Shown in pieces: positions 1 through 10,900 of a DNA stretch of 64,000 bases (the first letter of the stretch is position 1; each line of letters opens with the position of its first letter). The translations under genes were made by a program, and so were the position numbers. The notes beneath the pieces are model-generated. The model searched no databases. It had not been told where the DNA came from and saw only the letters and a program-made list of their open reading frames with translations. Source of the DNA: Paratinospora sagittata (Eukaryota; Streptophyta; Magnoliopsida; Ranunculales; Menispermaceae); the NCBI GenBank assembly GCA_035771175.1, contig CM069612.1, positions 30,692,296 through 30,756,295 of the forward strand, read 5' to 3'.

Positions 1-826
1 CTGTAATTGAGGCTTTGACCACTAGTTGATTCATTTGCTTTTGATTGATACACTCAAGTTTGATAGGCAAAATTGAAATGTAATGACAGTGGAGGCAAAT
101 ATGATCGTCCAATTCCTACAGAACCTACCCCTAAAATTTCCCCTAGAAGGGTATAAGGCTAAGTGAGCGAAAAGGGTTTTCTGTGATACGAGAAATGAAA
201 ACTGTGATGTGATCTTTTGAATATATCAAGAAAATACTTACAAGTGTATAAAGTAAATTGTAGCTCTTAACAAGATTAATTGATCCCATAAGATTTGGAC
301 AAACCACTTAAGATTATTTGAAAATGAATCAATAATTATTATATGCTCTGTAAGTCAAAGAAAAATAAAAAAATGTCTCTAAAATCTTAGATTGATGATA
401 ACAATTAATAGAGAAAAAACATGAAAAAAATTGAAAACATTTTAAACACATAATCTAATCATTCTAAAATTTAAATCAACTTCTAATGAAAGAAAGAGAG
501 AGAAAGATAACAGTAAATTGAGCATAGAAAGAGGGAGGGAGGGAGGAAATTATTGAAAATTAAAATATTTTTATTAATTAAAAGAAAAAAGAACTTACAA
601 AATTCTAAAACTTGAGTAATGTTATTTTACCCAAGGCTTGAATCAACTACTAAAAGCAAAACCAATAAAACCTAACCTAAATAAATAAATGAAAATGAAA
701 AGAAAAAAGGAGAAAAAGTTGTCTTGGTTCCTTGAGTGACCCCCTTTGTATAGATTTTTTTTGTTTTTTTAAGGAAGTTGCTTTTCTACTGGTTGTTTCC
801 ATGGAAACAACATTTTTAGAATTTAA
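1..826. other. AT-rich intergenic stretch
   Basis: No gene was recognised. The stretch is AT-rich, with purine runs near 490-545 (GAAAGAGAGAG and GGGAGGGAGGGAGG) that resemble a decayed microsatellite. It flanks the pararetrovirus-like relic and may contain its further decayed continuation. Confidence 0.5.
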
Positions 827-1273
827 TTAGAAGATTTCATTATCCCCAAATACATTTAGGTTCTCGAAAAAATTGAAAAAAGAAAAAAGAGGAAACAATG
901 ACGGTGTTGTCTCAAATTCGAGGGTAACATACTGCTCGTGATGAGTAGCTTCAAGCTGGCAGTTGGTCAGGGCAGTACTCTGAATATACTCCTTGATAGG
1001 AGGAGATTTACGAGAAATTAAAGTTTTAACAGAAGTAGTAAAAGACTGACGCTTTTTACTAAACAAATTATAAGGGTTTAACAAAGGAGGAACAGTTTCA
1101 CTGACTTTACTGTCATCCGGGATGTGAGTAGCTTCTATCAATTGGTCTATCTTTGAAGTCTTTGTTTTTAAACAGGATTCGGGGAGACTAGAAAAATTAA
1201 AAGATGAGGATTTAAGTATAGGAGTAGAGGACGACACAGAAGAAGAAGGTTGACTGTCACCAAGGGGGTCCAT
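827..1273 (-). pseudogene. Pararetrovirus-like polyprotein N-terminal fragment (segment before a movement domain)
   Basis: On the minus strand an ATG at 1273 opens about 148 codons, starting with a Ser-rich segment (MDPLGDSQPSSSVSSS). The segment with PPIKEYIQSTALTNC near residues 95-115 resembles the region just before the 30K movement domain of polyproteins in endogenous Caulimoviridae-like elements. This is recognition by eye, not a search. The reading frame then runs into Phe-rich sequence and stops at 827, so the movement domain itself is absent. The reading is a decayed integrated copy with no sign of activity. A fragment of an LTR element primed by the same tRNA is an alternative. Confidence 0.4.
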
Positions 1274-1698
1274 GGATACAAGTAGACTTCTGTCACTTAC
1301 GCTCACCTGGCTGGACTGTCTCTTTATCCGTTGGATGGAAAACGGTGAAAAACAGAAACTTGTAAACTCTGTGACAAAGAACCACAACTAAACTTAAAAA
1401 CTATCTTAATCAGTTTCAGTCTCAATAGAATCACAAATTACTAAAACAAAGCAAAGACGAAGTATACCAATAAGTAGGATAGCAAGTATAATGAAGACCA
1501 CTAGCAACCAGACGGGAAGATGACTTATCAGTGACATCATACACGTTCCAAAAAACGTACAAAGGCGTTCAATGAACTTAATATAAAAGTGGAGGCAAAC
1601 ACAAGCAAACAATACTTACAGTATTATTGCACATAACCCAAGAAGGGATATATGGATAGACATTAACCAATACACGCTGAGCATACACGAAAAGATAA
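1274..1698 (-). other. Leader-like segment between primer site and polyprotein start
   Basis: This lies between the tRNA-Met-like primer site and the ATG at 1273. It contains a donor-like GTAAGT (plus-strand acttac at about 1616-1621) and a small hydrophobic open frame (1612-1406). That frame is rich in Leu and Ile and could form one membrane segment, but it resembles no known protein and may be chance. The position suits a transcribed leader of a reverse-transcribing element. Confidence 0.3.
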
Positions 1699-1711
1699 GG
1701 CTCTGATACCA
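1699..1711 (-). other. tRNA-Met primer binding site
   Basis: The minus strand reads TGGTATCAGAGCC, complementary to the 3' end of plant initiator tRNA-Met. Caulimoviridae and many Ty1/copia elements use this site. It falls directly after the protease-like coding segment, in the same open frame, marking a junction where an element start abuts a truncated element. Confidence 0.65.
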
Positions 1712-2207
1712 TTTCATTATTGGCAGCTTTGAAAGATTCAGTATGGGGTTTCCAACAGTCTTTGGGGAGTATGCGTGGATTCATCATACTCTTGAATGCA
1801 CCAGCATCAAAATAGGCAATTACCTTGATCGGATTGTCGAATTTTGATGTAAGGACAGAAATATGTGCATAGGGCATCATATGAGACGGAGTAGTTGGAA
1901 AGGATGGTGTAGAAACCATGCCCATATAAGGATCATCAGAACTGCAAGAATCATCAAAAGAATAATCTTGATAAGTAAACAGTGTATCTTCATCAGGGGA
2001 TTCCTGTTCTGAAAAGACAGATTCAATATCATGATCATCCTGAAGAGAATAAGAATGTTGAATCTGTTGGATCAAATGCGCTAAGAGCATTTCCATAGGT
2101 TGATTTTGCTCTTCAAAACTCAAGTCTTTATCCAATGTTTCAAAATTATTCTTGAACCTTAAAAACTCTTGAAAGACTATATGAAAGATTGAAAGATGAT
2201 GTTTCAA
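1712..2207 (-). pseudogene. Pararetrovirus-like aspartic protease fragment
   Basis: This minus-strand open segment has a Gln/Asp/Ser-rich acidic spacer with DEDTLFTYQDYSFDDS, then a retropepsin-like stretch, VIAYFDAGAFKSMMNPRILP. The usual D-T/S-G-A active-site motif reads D-A-G-A here. A conserved-looking CWKPHTESFKAANNEM follows. Reverse transcriptase should come next, but the frame runs straight into the primer site at 1711. The arrangement (protease fragment, then primer site, leader, polyprotein start) suggests a deletion joining two element copies. The family is assigned by resemblance to caulimovirid and badnavirus-type elements. The copy is truncated and not functional. Confidence 0.5.
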
Positions 2208-3729
2208 TCTTGTATTTTGTAATAAAAATACATGAAAATTAATATGAACAATTACAAAAAAAAAAAAAAAGCTTTATGTGAAAACGACATTTAGGACCTT
2301 TAAAATAATAAATTATTTTCAACCCTCAAAAGTAAAAAAAAAAAAAATCATCAACAACTTAACTACTAACAAACCATAAGAAAATATGACGCCAAAGTGA
2401 AAAACAAATTACTAAAAATGCCCTGGTAAAGAGCCTAATATGACCTTAAAAGTCTAAAATTTGACTTAAAGAGATTTCTTCTTGTTTTCTCACTTTTTCT
2501 GTTTATTTCAATTTATTCCTAACCTAAAAACACCCAAATTTAGGGTAAAAATATACAAGATTATGTTTTCATCAACCTAGTATACACAATCCAATAACTT
2601 TGGGATGGTTTGAGTCGGGTTGGGTGGGTCACCCATACATAGAAGAATTATGTCTCACTTATTAAAATAGAAATACATTACCAAAAATTTTGCAACCATG
2701 AACGATGAATATGGAGAAATGCATTACCATAAATTTTGCGACCGCAAAAGATGTAAATGATGAAAGATCAAATTAGGGCTTCAATCTTCAACATGAACTA
2801 AAATGGGATTATGACATCAATCTGCAACATTGAGAAGAATAAGTTGGAGATTTTATAATAGAACTAGTTCAAAAAGATGAAAAAGAAGTGAAAGAAAGTA
2901 GATGTTGCTAACTTTTTGTTGTTTCAAGTCTACAACGACCATTGACCAACAACAAATGAAAGAGGGCCAAAAATTAAACCATCACCAACAGTGAAAAACT
3001 CAACGACAATCATGGGATGAAAAGTTAAACATAATTTTCCAAAATTTTATCAAATTTTTCAATCATCAAATAACAAATTAATTGTATTTGTATTAGCACA
3101 AAAAATCCATTGACGTTAGGAAAAATATCAAAATAATTTGTAAAACTCGAAAAAAAAAAAACTATAGTATTATTTTGAATTTTCCAAACACAAAGTGAAA
3201 AAAACCTTAAAATTTTGTTAGAAGATATTCCTTAAAAATAAAAAATATCTGAGTTTGGAGTACAATTTCTTATGTGATGCATGGAAACTAAAGAATTGGT
3301 AAAGAAAGAAGGAAAATCAAATTTACCACCCTTGCTATTCATGCCATGAGCGTGAAGTAATAAATCTTATAAATATTTCGTTAAACCATTATATTTCACA
3401 TTCTAATGAGTTTCAAGAATGTAATTATGTTTATTTCAGCATATCTGAAAGAAACATAGATCTTTACAACATTCAAATATAATTCTTTATATTTCTCTAC
3501 AGTGTCAATTTTTTAAGGGACCAAAGTTTAGGGCAAATTCGAAGTTTTGATCCTTTGTGACAATGATGAGGGAGAAGAGGGAAGAAGGAAGAAAAAAAGC
3601 AGCAACAACAAATCAAATAACAAATAAGACTGGCACTGACCTTCATAAGCAAGTTTTCCTAATATTTCTTTTAATTATGATAACTATGATGAATGTTATT
3701 AAGAACCGATATAGATGTTAATATTAGCC
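2208..3729. other. AT-rich intergenic stretch
   Basis: No coding similarity, RNA gene or repeat boundary was recognised. The sequence is AT-rich with several A-runs (about 2258-2272, 2335-2347, 3150-3162). Confidence 0.4.
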
Positions 3730-3816
3730 TCTGATGGAGTGAAGTGGTGGAAGCAGATTCATGTGGCCGACCCCATGTAGTTGGGAAAAGGCTTGGTTGA
3801 GTTGAGTTGAGTTGAG
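3730..3816 (+). mobile_element. RTE-type LINE 3' tail remnant
   Basis: The plus strand reads EWWKQIHVADPM then a stop, followed by TTGGGAAAAGGCTTGG and a (TTGAG)n-like tail. This is the pattern of the extreme 3' end of plant RTE-like LINEs, and it matches the longer copy at 43846-44147. Only the last few codons and the tail remain. Confidence 0.6.
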
Positions 3817-3958
3817 TATTAGGTAAGATAATTAAGCATAAATCATTCAATGGCATATAATAACCGTCGGAGAATATGTGTCTCAACGATAAATTTGAAA
3901 GTTTCTGAGAATAAGTGATAATAATCCTTATTTCATGACTCTTCTCAATTACTTGCAG

Positions 3959-4054
3959 GCCAAGTCGTCAAGTACATATGGATGTGTGGCAGTCTCCTAT
4001 CCATAAGTGGTTCTCTGTGTTGAGATTTATTCCAACACTAGGCATTATATTAAG
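3959..4054 (+). other. Exon-like open segment, unidentified
   Basis: A 96-bp open stretch is bounded by acceptor-like CTTGCAG and donor-like AAGGTATGC. Its open frame reads PSRQVHMDVWQSPIHKW onward. I could not place it in the SNAP50-like protein whose exons begin at 4917, nor in any other family. It may be chance or a decayed exon. Confidence 0.2.
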
Positions 4055-4916
4055 GTATGCGTTTATATTCTTCTCCACATCTAAAGCAGTAGAAGAAAGG
4101 ATGTGTGCTATTAACTTATTAGTTTAAATAATGTTTTTCTTTTCTTTTCCTTTCTTTTGTTCTTCTTCTTCATTTCTTTTTTTTTTTTTTTCTTTTGAAT
4201 ATCTTATGCATGGTCTAATTGACTTAGAGAAATTGTATTTTATATATTTAGAGATTATTGGAGGGTTTTGGAAAAGAAATTAGTTGTGAGGTGTAAGTAC
4301 ATAATGTTAACTTCATCAAGGATAGGAGCAAAATCTATTATCCGTGAAGATTTGCTCCAGGCGCAACCATCTGGTTACATGTAGTTCTAGTAGAGATAAG
4401 GTCTCTCCAAGGAAAAATATGCTAACTAATTAGAATCTTCATTTGTTTGAGCGATAGTTTAAACCTGTCATTCATGCCTTTTACATTGGGATTTATGCCT
4501 AGATAAATAACAATGATAAGGCAAACTTCACAGGTGAGGTGCATAGCTCCATGCTTAGCATGTTGGCTTCAAACGTAAAGTGCATTATGTGTTTGCTTCC
4601 CATTTTTTGGGTCTTTTTCTGAAGAAAAAAAAAATAGTGGAGAACAGCCTGGTCCAAGACGAATTGGTGTTAGTGAGAATGAACTTAATCCTCACCAATA
4701 TCAATAGTAGTTTATTTGTCAACTCCATGAATTAGGGTGCGCATATGAGTGTAAATGCTTGTCAATAAGGAAAGTTAATAAAAAAAAAGGGAAAAAACAG
4801 TGTAGTTGCTGGAGTGAAGAAAAGACAAGAATACCTGGTGGTGAATAATTAAATACTCTTATGTTTTCTTTATCCTCTTTAAGCTTTTGTAATGTTTATA
4901 TAAACCATTTTGGCAG

Positions 4917-7900
4917 ACCCAGGAGTTCTTGGTCCTAGGAAGACAAACCTTAACTGAGCTGAGAGATCAAATATATTGTTTGATGGACCAGCTAATGCAC
5001 AAAGCCGGGCAGCATGATCCTTCTGGATATTTTCTCATCGAAGTATTCTTGTTATTTCTCTCATCTTATTATTTCATTTTCCATTTAAAGATTTAACTCA
5101 TCATTGATTTTCTGCTTTGTAGAATGTATTCTGTAATGATTTGAGAGACCCCTCTGCTATTAATTACAGCGAACCTATATTTGAATGGCTTAGAAACTCT
5201 AAGGACGAGGCCCTTGAGAAATGGGAATGGATCCTGTCAGGAGAATTACGACAGAAGCAGAAGGTGTTGTTCGGGAATGTAACTACACCCCACCTGCCTC
5301 AATTCAGATCTGTTGAAATGCATAAAATTCGTTTTTGTGACTTGTGGTTTCGACTTGGTGCTGCGTATCTCTACTGTCATCAGGTATTACTTGGTTTTTT
5401 TTTTTCAGTACTTAAAACATATGCAGATCCTATGTCTGCAGTAGGATGCCGAATGATTTTTAGCTGGTTTAGTCATTTTATGCAAATACGATTTATGACC
5501 CCTAGTCCCTGTTTATGCTGTTATCAAAGTGATCAGAGGGACATGAAGGTAATTGATCAATCTAAAGGTTTAAAGAGATTGCTTGTGCTTTAAGAAACAT
5601 CCAGAGGGCCTTGCACTTAGGGTGTTCTTGGTTAGGTTTGGATCTTTTTTGGACCTAAACCAAAAGCAAACTGAAATTGATCAGTTTTATAGTTTTGAAA
5701 ACCAAGCTGAATAGATCAAGCACACTTAACCGAACTGAAAACTTTTTGTGTGGGATGACCAATTTGAAAAGTTCAAAATTCACATACTATATTAAAATTG
5801 ATTGTACACCTAACAATCACATATGAAAAATCGAATGCTTATCCAATCCTCAAATAACAACCCCTAATTTTTGAGTATCCTTCTTATTAGATTAGAGGTA
5901 AGCAAAATGACTGTGTGACCACCAAATGAAGTATTATTTAAATGCATCTCTGAACAAAGGCTGAACATATGGATTCTAAATCTTGGAGGATTCTCTTAAA
6001 AATTGACCAAAGAGTTCCACATATGTGGAAGCATTTTGGGATGGTTAAATCAAGATTTTTTTTCTTGTGGGGCATGTAACTGGGTTGGTGCGGAGGGCAG
6101 CGAGTGTTTGTCTAAATGAAAGTGGAAATGCAAAGAATTTAATGAATTTCAGTTGTCTTGTAACTGGGACATGTGACCCGTAGTAAAACATGCTGGAAAC
6201 AAAATGAAACCAAATGAGAGCCTTGTGATATACAAAAAGTGAATGGCTCCTCTACTGTCTACATCCAACCAAATCTTTTTTTTTTTTGACAAGAAACGAA
6301 AACTGTATTGAATTAACTATGGTGAAAAACTATACATGGATATACACCCGGGATATGACCCGAAGTTAAAGATCAAAACTCTGTAAAATAGGTTGCCAAC
6401 CTCTCAACCCCTCCCCCAGGGGAAAACCACTAGCTAACTTACTGGCACTAACCCAAAGAGAAGCCAAGAAAAGGGAATTTTTCTAAACAGCCCTTGAATC
6501 CCTTTCATGGTCATAAAAAATGCGACAATTCCTTTCTTTCCAAATAGACCAAACAACTGCAAATACGACCACCCGCCAATAATCCCTAAAATGCCTTGGC
6601 ACAGCTGAATCATCATGAAAGATCCAATGTGCAGGGTCGATGGAGAGAGACCCCCATTGAAGGAAGTCTTCCCATCTCTTCCAGACCATTTTAGAAAAGT
6701 CAATCAACAAAAAGATGTTGACCAGATTTCCCATTAACATTACATAAACAATACCAATTTGGTGATAAAGTCCAATTTCTGAACCGTCGTTGCAGAATAT
6801 CAGCACAATTTTACCTATCATGAGCAATAGTCCATCCCATAAAACAACACCAATTTGGAGATAAAGTCCAATTTTTGAACCGTTGTTGCAGAATATCAGC
6901 ACAATTTAACCTATCATAAGCAATAGTTCATCCCAGAAATTTGGCTTTTGAAGTAACATGAGCTTTACAAATAAAGTCGAGAGGGAACCAAATATGGGAA
7001 GAGAAGGAGCTAGAGGAAGAACACAAATGATGAATGAAGGATTTAGAAGAAAACTCTCCCGAAGATTTCAAGGGCCAGTGAACTCTATCACTCACATCTG
7101 ACAAGTGAACTCCCTCAAGGATCTCAAGGAGGGAGGATGCATCTGAACGCACACTCTCAGAGGTCTCCCTTCTAAGATGGAGACACCAAGATGGACTACC
7201 ACCATCACCCCCCTCCCGAAGAACCATGAAATCACAAAGTGGATGGTAATGTTTGGAAGAAAGCCTATAAATATTTGAAAATAAGTCACAAAATTGAGAT
7301 GTACCATACCAAGAATGTTCCCAAAATTTGAAGGAGGAACCATCACCCACATTGAGTCTCACTAATGAAGAGAAGATTGGGTAAAGGGAATGAATGAATT
7401 TCCAAGGGCTGCGATAGGTAGCAGTGGTAGACACACTAGCATCTCTTGAGTTCCACTGAGTACCGTGACGGCTTGACACAACAATAGCCCACAAGGAGTT
7501 TTTTTCCGTAAGTAACCGCCATAGCCATTTTTCCGCCAAAGCTTTGTTTCTTAACACCAAGTTCCCAATCCCCAACCCTCCCTGATCAATCCATCTAGTA
7601 ACCAGACCCCAATTCACCAAGCTTCCACCTCTAACTTTGTTGTCTCCCTTCCATAGAAACTTCTTCATCATCCTCTCAATCCTCCAAGCCACCAACTTCG
7701 GAATCTTGAACATAGAAAGGAAATAAGTAGGTAATGCTTCCAAAACACTTTTAATAAGGGCTAACCTTCCATCTTTAGATAAGAAACTTCTAAGCCAACC
7801 GTCTAATCTTCTCGAAATAGTGCTAGAATGATTTAGATAAGGGGTTTCCCCCAAGTGGTAATCCGAGATAATTTAAAGGCCATTGGCCAATGGTGCAACC

Positions 7901-10900
7901 ACATGAAGAGGCAACTTCCACCAACTTCGCTTCAGACAGGCAAATCCCAGCAACATGACATTTTGCCAGATTCAACTTCATTCCCGATATCAAACAAAAA
8001 CCCTGAATGATTCTCAATGTGGAAATGAGGCTTGATCCATCATTTTCCACCAAAACAAGACAATCATCTGCAAACTGGAGATGGGACACCTGGATCTTAT
8101 CCTTCCCCACTGAGAATCCCTTCACCACCCCCGAATCCCTAACTCGATCCGTCATGCTCCCCAGTACATCTGCAACCATAAGGAAAAGGAAAGATGATAG
8201 CGGATAGCCCTGTCTGAGACCCCTAGAACCAATCACTTTCCCCTGGGTCTTCCATTAATGAAAATAGAATAGGATACAGAGGACAAGCATCCATAAACCC
8301 ACTTCCACCATCGAGTACCAAAGCCTTTCCTACCAAGAACATAGTCGAGAAAATCCCATCGGACCATGTCGTAGTAGGCCTTTTCAAAATTTGTTTTGAA
8401 GACAATGCCTTCTCTTTTGGTTGCCCTATAGTCTTCAACTGCTTCGTTTACTATTAAAGAAGCATCATAAATCTGTCTTCCTTAACGAACGCCATTTGAT
8501 TCTCAGCGACTGTAGACCTCTCTGATTCTTGTTGCTAAGACTTTGGCAATGATTTTGTAAAGGCTGGTGGTGAGACTAATGGGCCTGAAGTCTTTCACTT
8601 TCTTGGAGTTAACCTTCTTTGGGATCAAAGCAATGTATGTCTCATTAACTGATTTGTTGATCACCCATTGATTGAAGAAATCGTCCATAACCGCCTTGAG
8701 ATCGAGCCTCAAGGTATCCCAATTTTCTTGGTAGAAAGATAAAGAAAAGCCATCCGGACCCAGGGCTTTGTCACCATTGCAATTAAAAACAGCTTCACAA
8801 ATTTCCTCCATCTCAAAGGGCGCTTTAGCCAATCACAATCCGCCCTTGGCAGAGGTCTCCAAGTAATACCATCAATCCCCCACAATCCTCGATAATCCGC
8901 CGTGAAAAGCTGCCGGTAGAAATCCACTACTTCCCCCACTACATCATCCACTGAGTCCACCAAGGCCCCATCATCCCTTTCTAATTTCATAATAACATTC
9001 TGTGATCTACGATTGCTTAGGATTCTGTGGAAAAACTTTGAATTGGAATCACCCTCCCGAACCCATTTAATTTTTTCTTTTTGAGCCGCTATTTGATCCT
9101 CCCGAAGAAGGATTGAAAAGTGTTCCTCTTTAGCACTCCTTTCCTGAACCATGTTCTCAGACCAATCATCAGTACTCTCCACCTGATCCAGTCTTTTAAT
9201 GAGAGACTCCAGTTCCACCTTTCTAACCCTATCCCCATCGGCGAAGTTCATACTCCACATTTTCAATCTAAGCTTCAAACCACCAAGTTTTTGACGGAAT
9301 GAGTAGCCTGCCCAGCCTGCGGCCTCCTCATCCCTCCACCATTCCTTTATAAGATGATGGAAATTGGGGTAAGTGTTTAACCTCAGGGTAACACTCGACC
9401 CAGTCATTACCCAACAAGAATCTATCCAATCTACAGCAAATTGGGTTGGCTCATAGATTGGACCAGGTGACATTTGAGTTCAGTAATGGCGAATCCCACA
9501 GCTGAAGCTCATGAATAAGGCCGTTGAATTCAATCATTCCACTAGTAACTCTACTGCTGTTAATTTTTTCCTCAACATTTTTTACCACATTAAAATCTCC
9601 ACCCACGCACCAATTTGATCCACATAAGCCACTCAACGCTTGCCAACTCCTCCCAGAATCGTTGCCTCTCAGAGTCTTTGTTAGGCCCATATACACCGGA
9701 GAGCCAAAAACCACTTTTATCCTTCTCCTTGATTAGGACAGTAACTGAAAATTCCCCCACAAGGTTGTCCATAACCTCCATCTTCCTACTATCCCAAGCA
9801 ACCACAATACCCCCTGCAGAACCGTAACCTGGAAGCGAAACCCATTCGAGGAAACGAGATTGCCAAACACCACTCATAAAATTTCTATCAATACTGTGCA
9901 GCCGCGTTTCCTGAAGCAATATAACGTCCGGCCTGCACCCCCCAATGACTTTCTTGACTGCTCTACACTTCATCTTGGAGCCACAACCCCTTACATTCCA
10001 AGAAAGAATAATCATAGCGACCAAAGAATCCCAAACAACCACAACGACCAACACACCATCATCACAGGCTGGATCGCCTCGGTTCCCCTTCAAAAGGAAC
10101 TTCATCTTCTGGATACTCCTCCCATTCGAGAGAGCTTCATAGTCGCCTTCTTCAAAACTCCCAAAACCTCATCAATCAATTGTTCTGCAACCCCAGCCTC
10201 CTTTCCCAACTTTGCTAAGTGGCGAGAAGAGGCTTCCACAAATCTTCCACGGTACCCCGGAATACTCAAGGAGGTACTAGTATGAATACCTTTGCCCAAC
10301 CTGTTCAGTAACCCCATAGAAGGAGAATGAGAAGAAGGGGGAGGAATGAGGGGGGCGGTAGAGGGAGGATGAGGATGAAAGCTCATATTAGAATTAACCA
10401 AATTTAATGGACATACCTGCTCAGGACGATCCTCTTCACCTCAAGCATCACCATTGTTGACTGGAGCATCAACCTCGTCAGCTATATAGGACGCCTCTAT
10501 TGAGTTGTCTTCGTGATCACTCGAGCCATCCACAAAGGTGTTCAATACAAATCCCCCATCAGAAAAACCACCATCCTCGTCCCCCTCTGAATCCAACAAG
10601 GGCCAACTCTGCGCTCGTTTGCATGGAGTCGACAGGATTGGGCTCCGTTCCTTCGACACTTGTGAAAGCGGAAGAGTTCTTCTCCTTATCTAATACACCT
10701 TTGGGAACGAGCAACCTTGAGTCGTATCTCTTCCTTTTCGAGCGTCGAAGTTGTTGTCCCAAAGGGCAGACGGTCCAGCAACTACTTCCCCTCTTTTAAG
10801 AATTTTAAGATCCGAGCCCAACACCCCACTTGAAACGTTGGACCTTTTAGTAATAAGTTCAGATCCACATGCCATGATGGACCCATCGGAAAAAGCCCGA

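Noticed and set aside
9120..9302. Plus-strand open frames across 8007-10285
   Set aside because: They are antisense shadows of LINE ORF2, with no family signal of their own.
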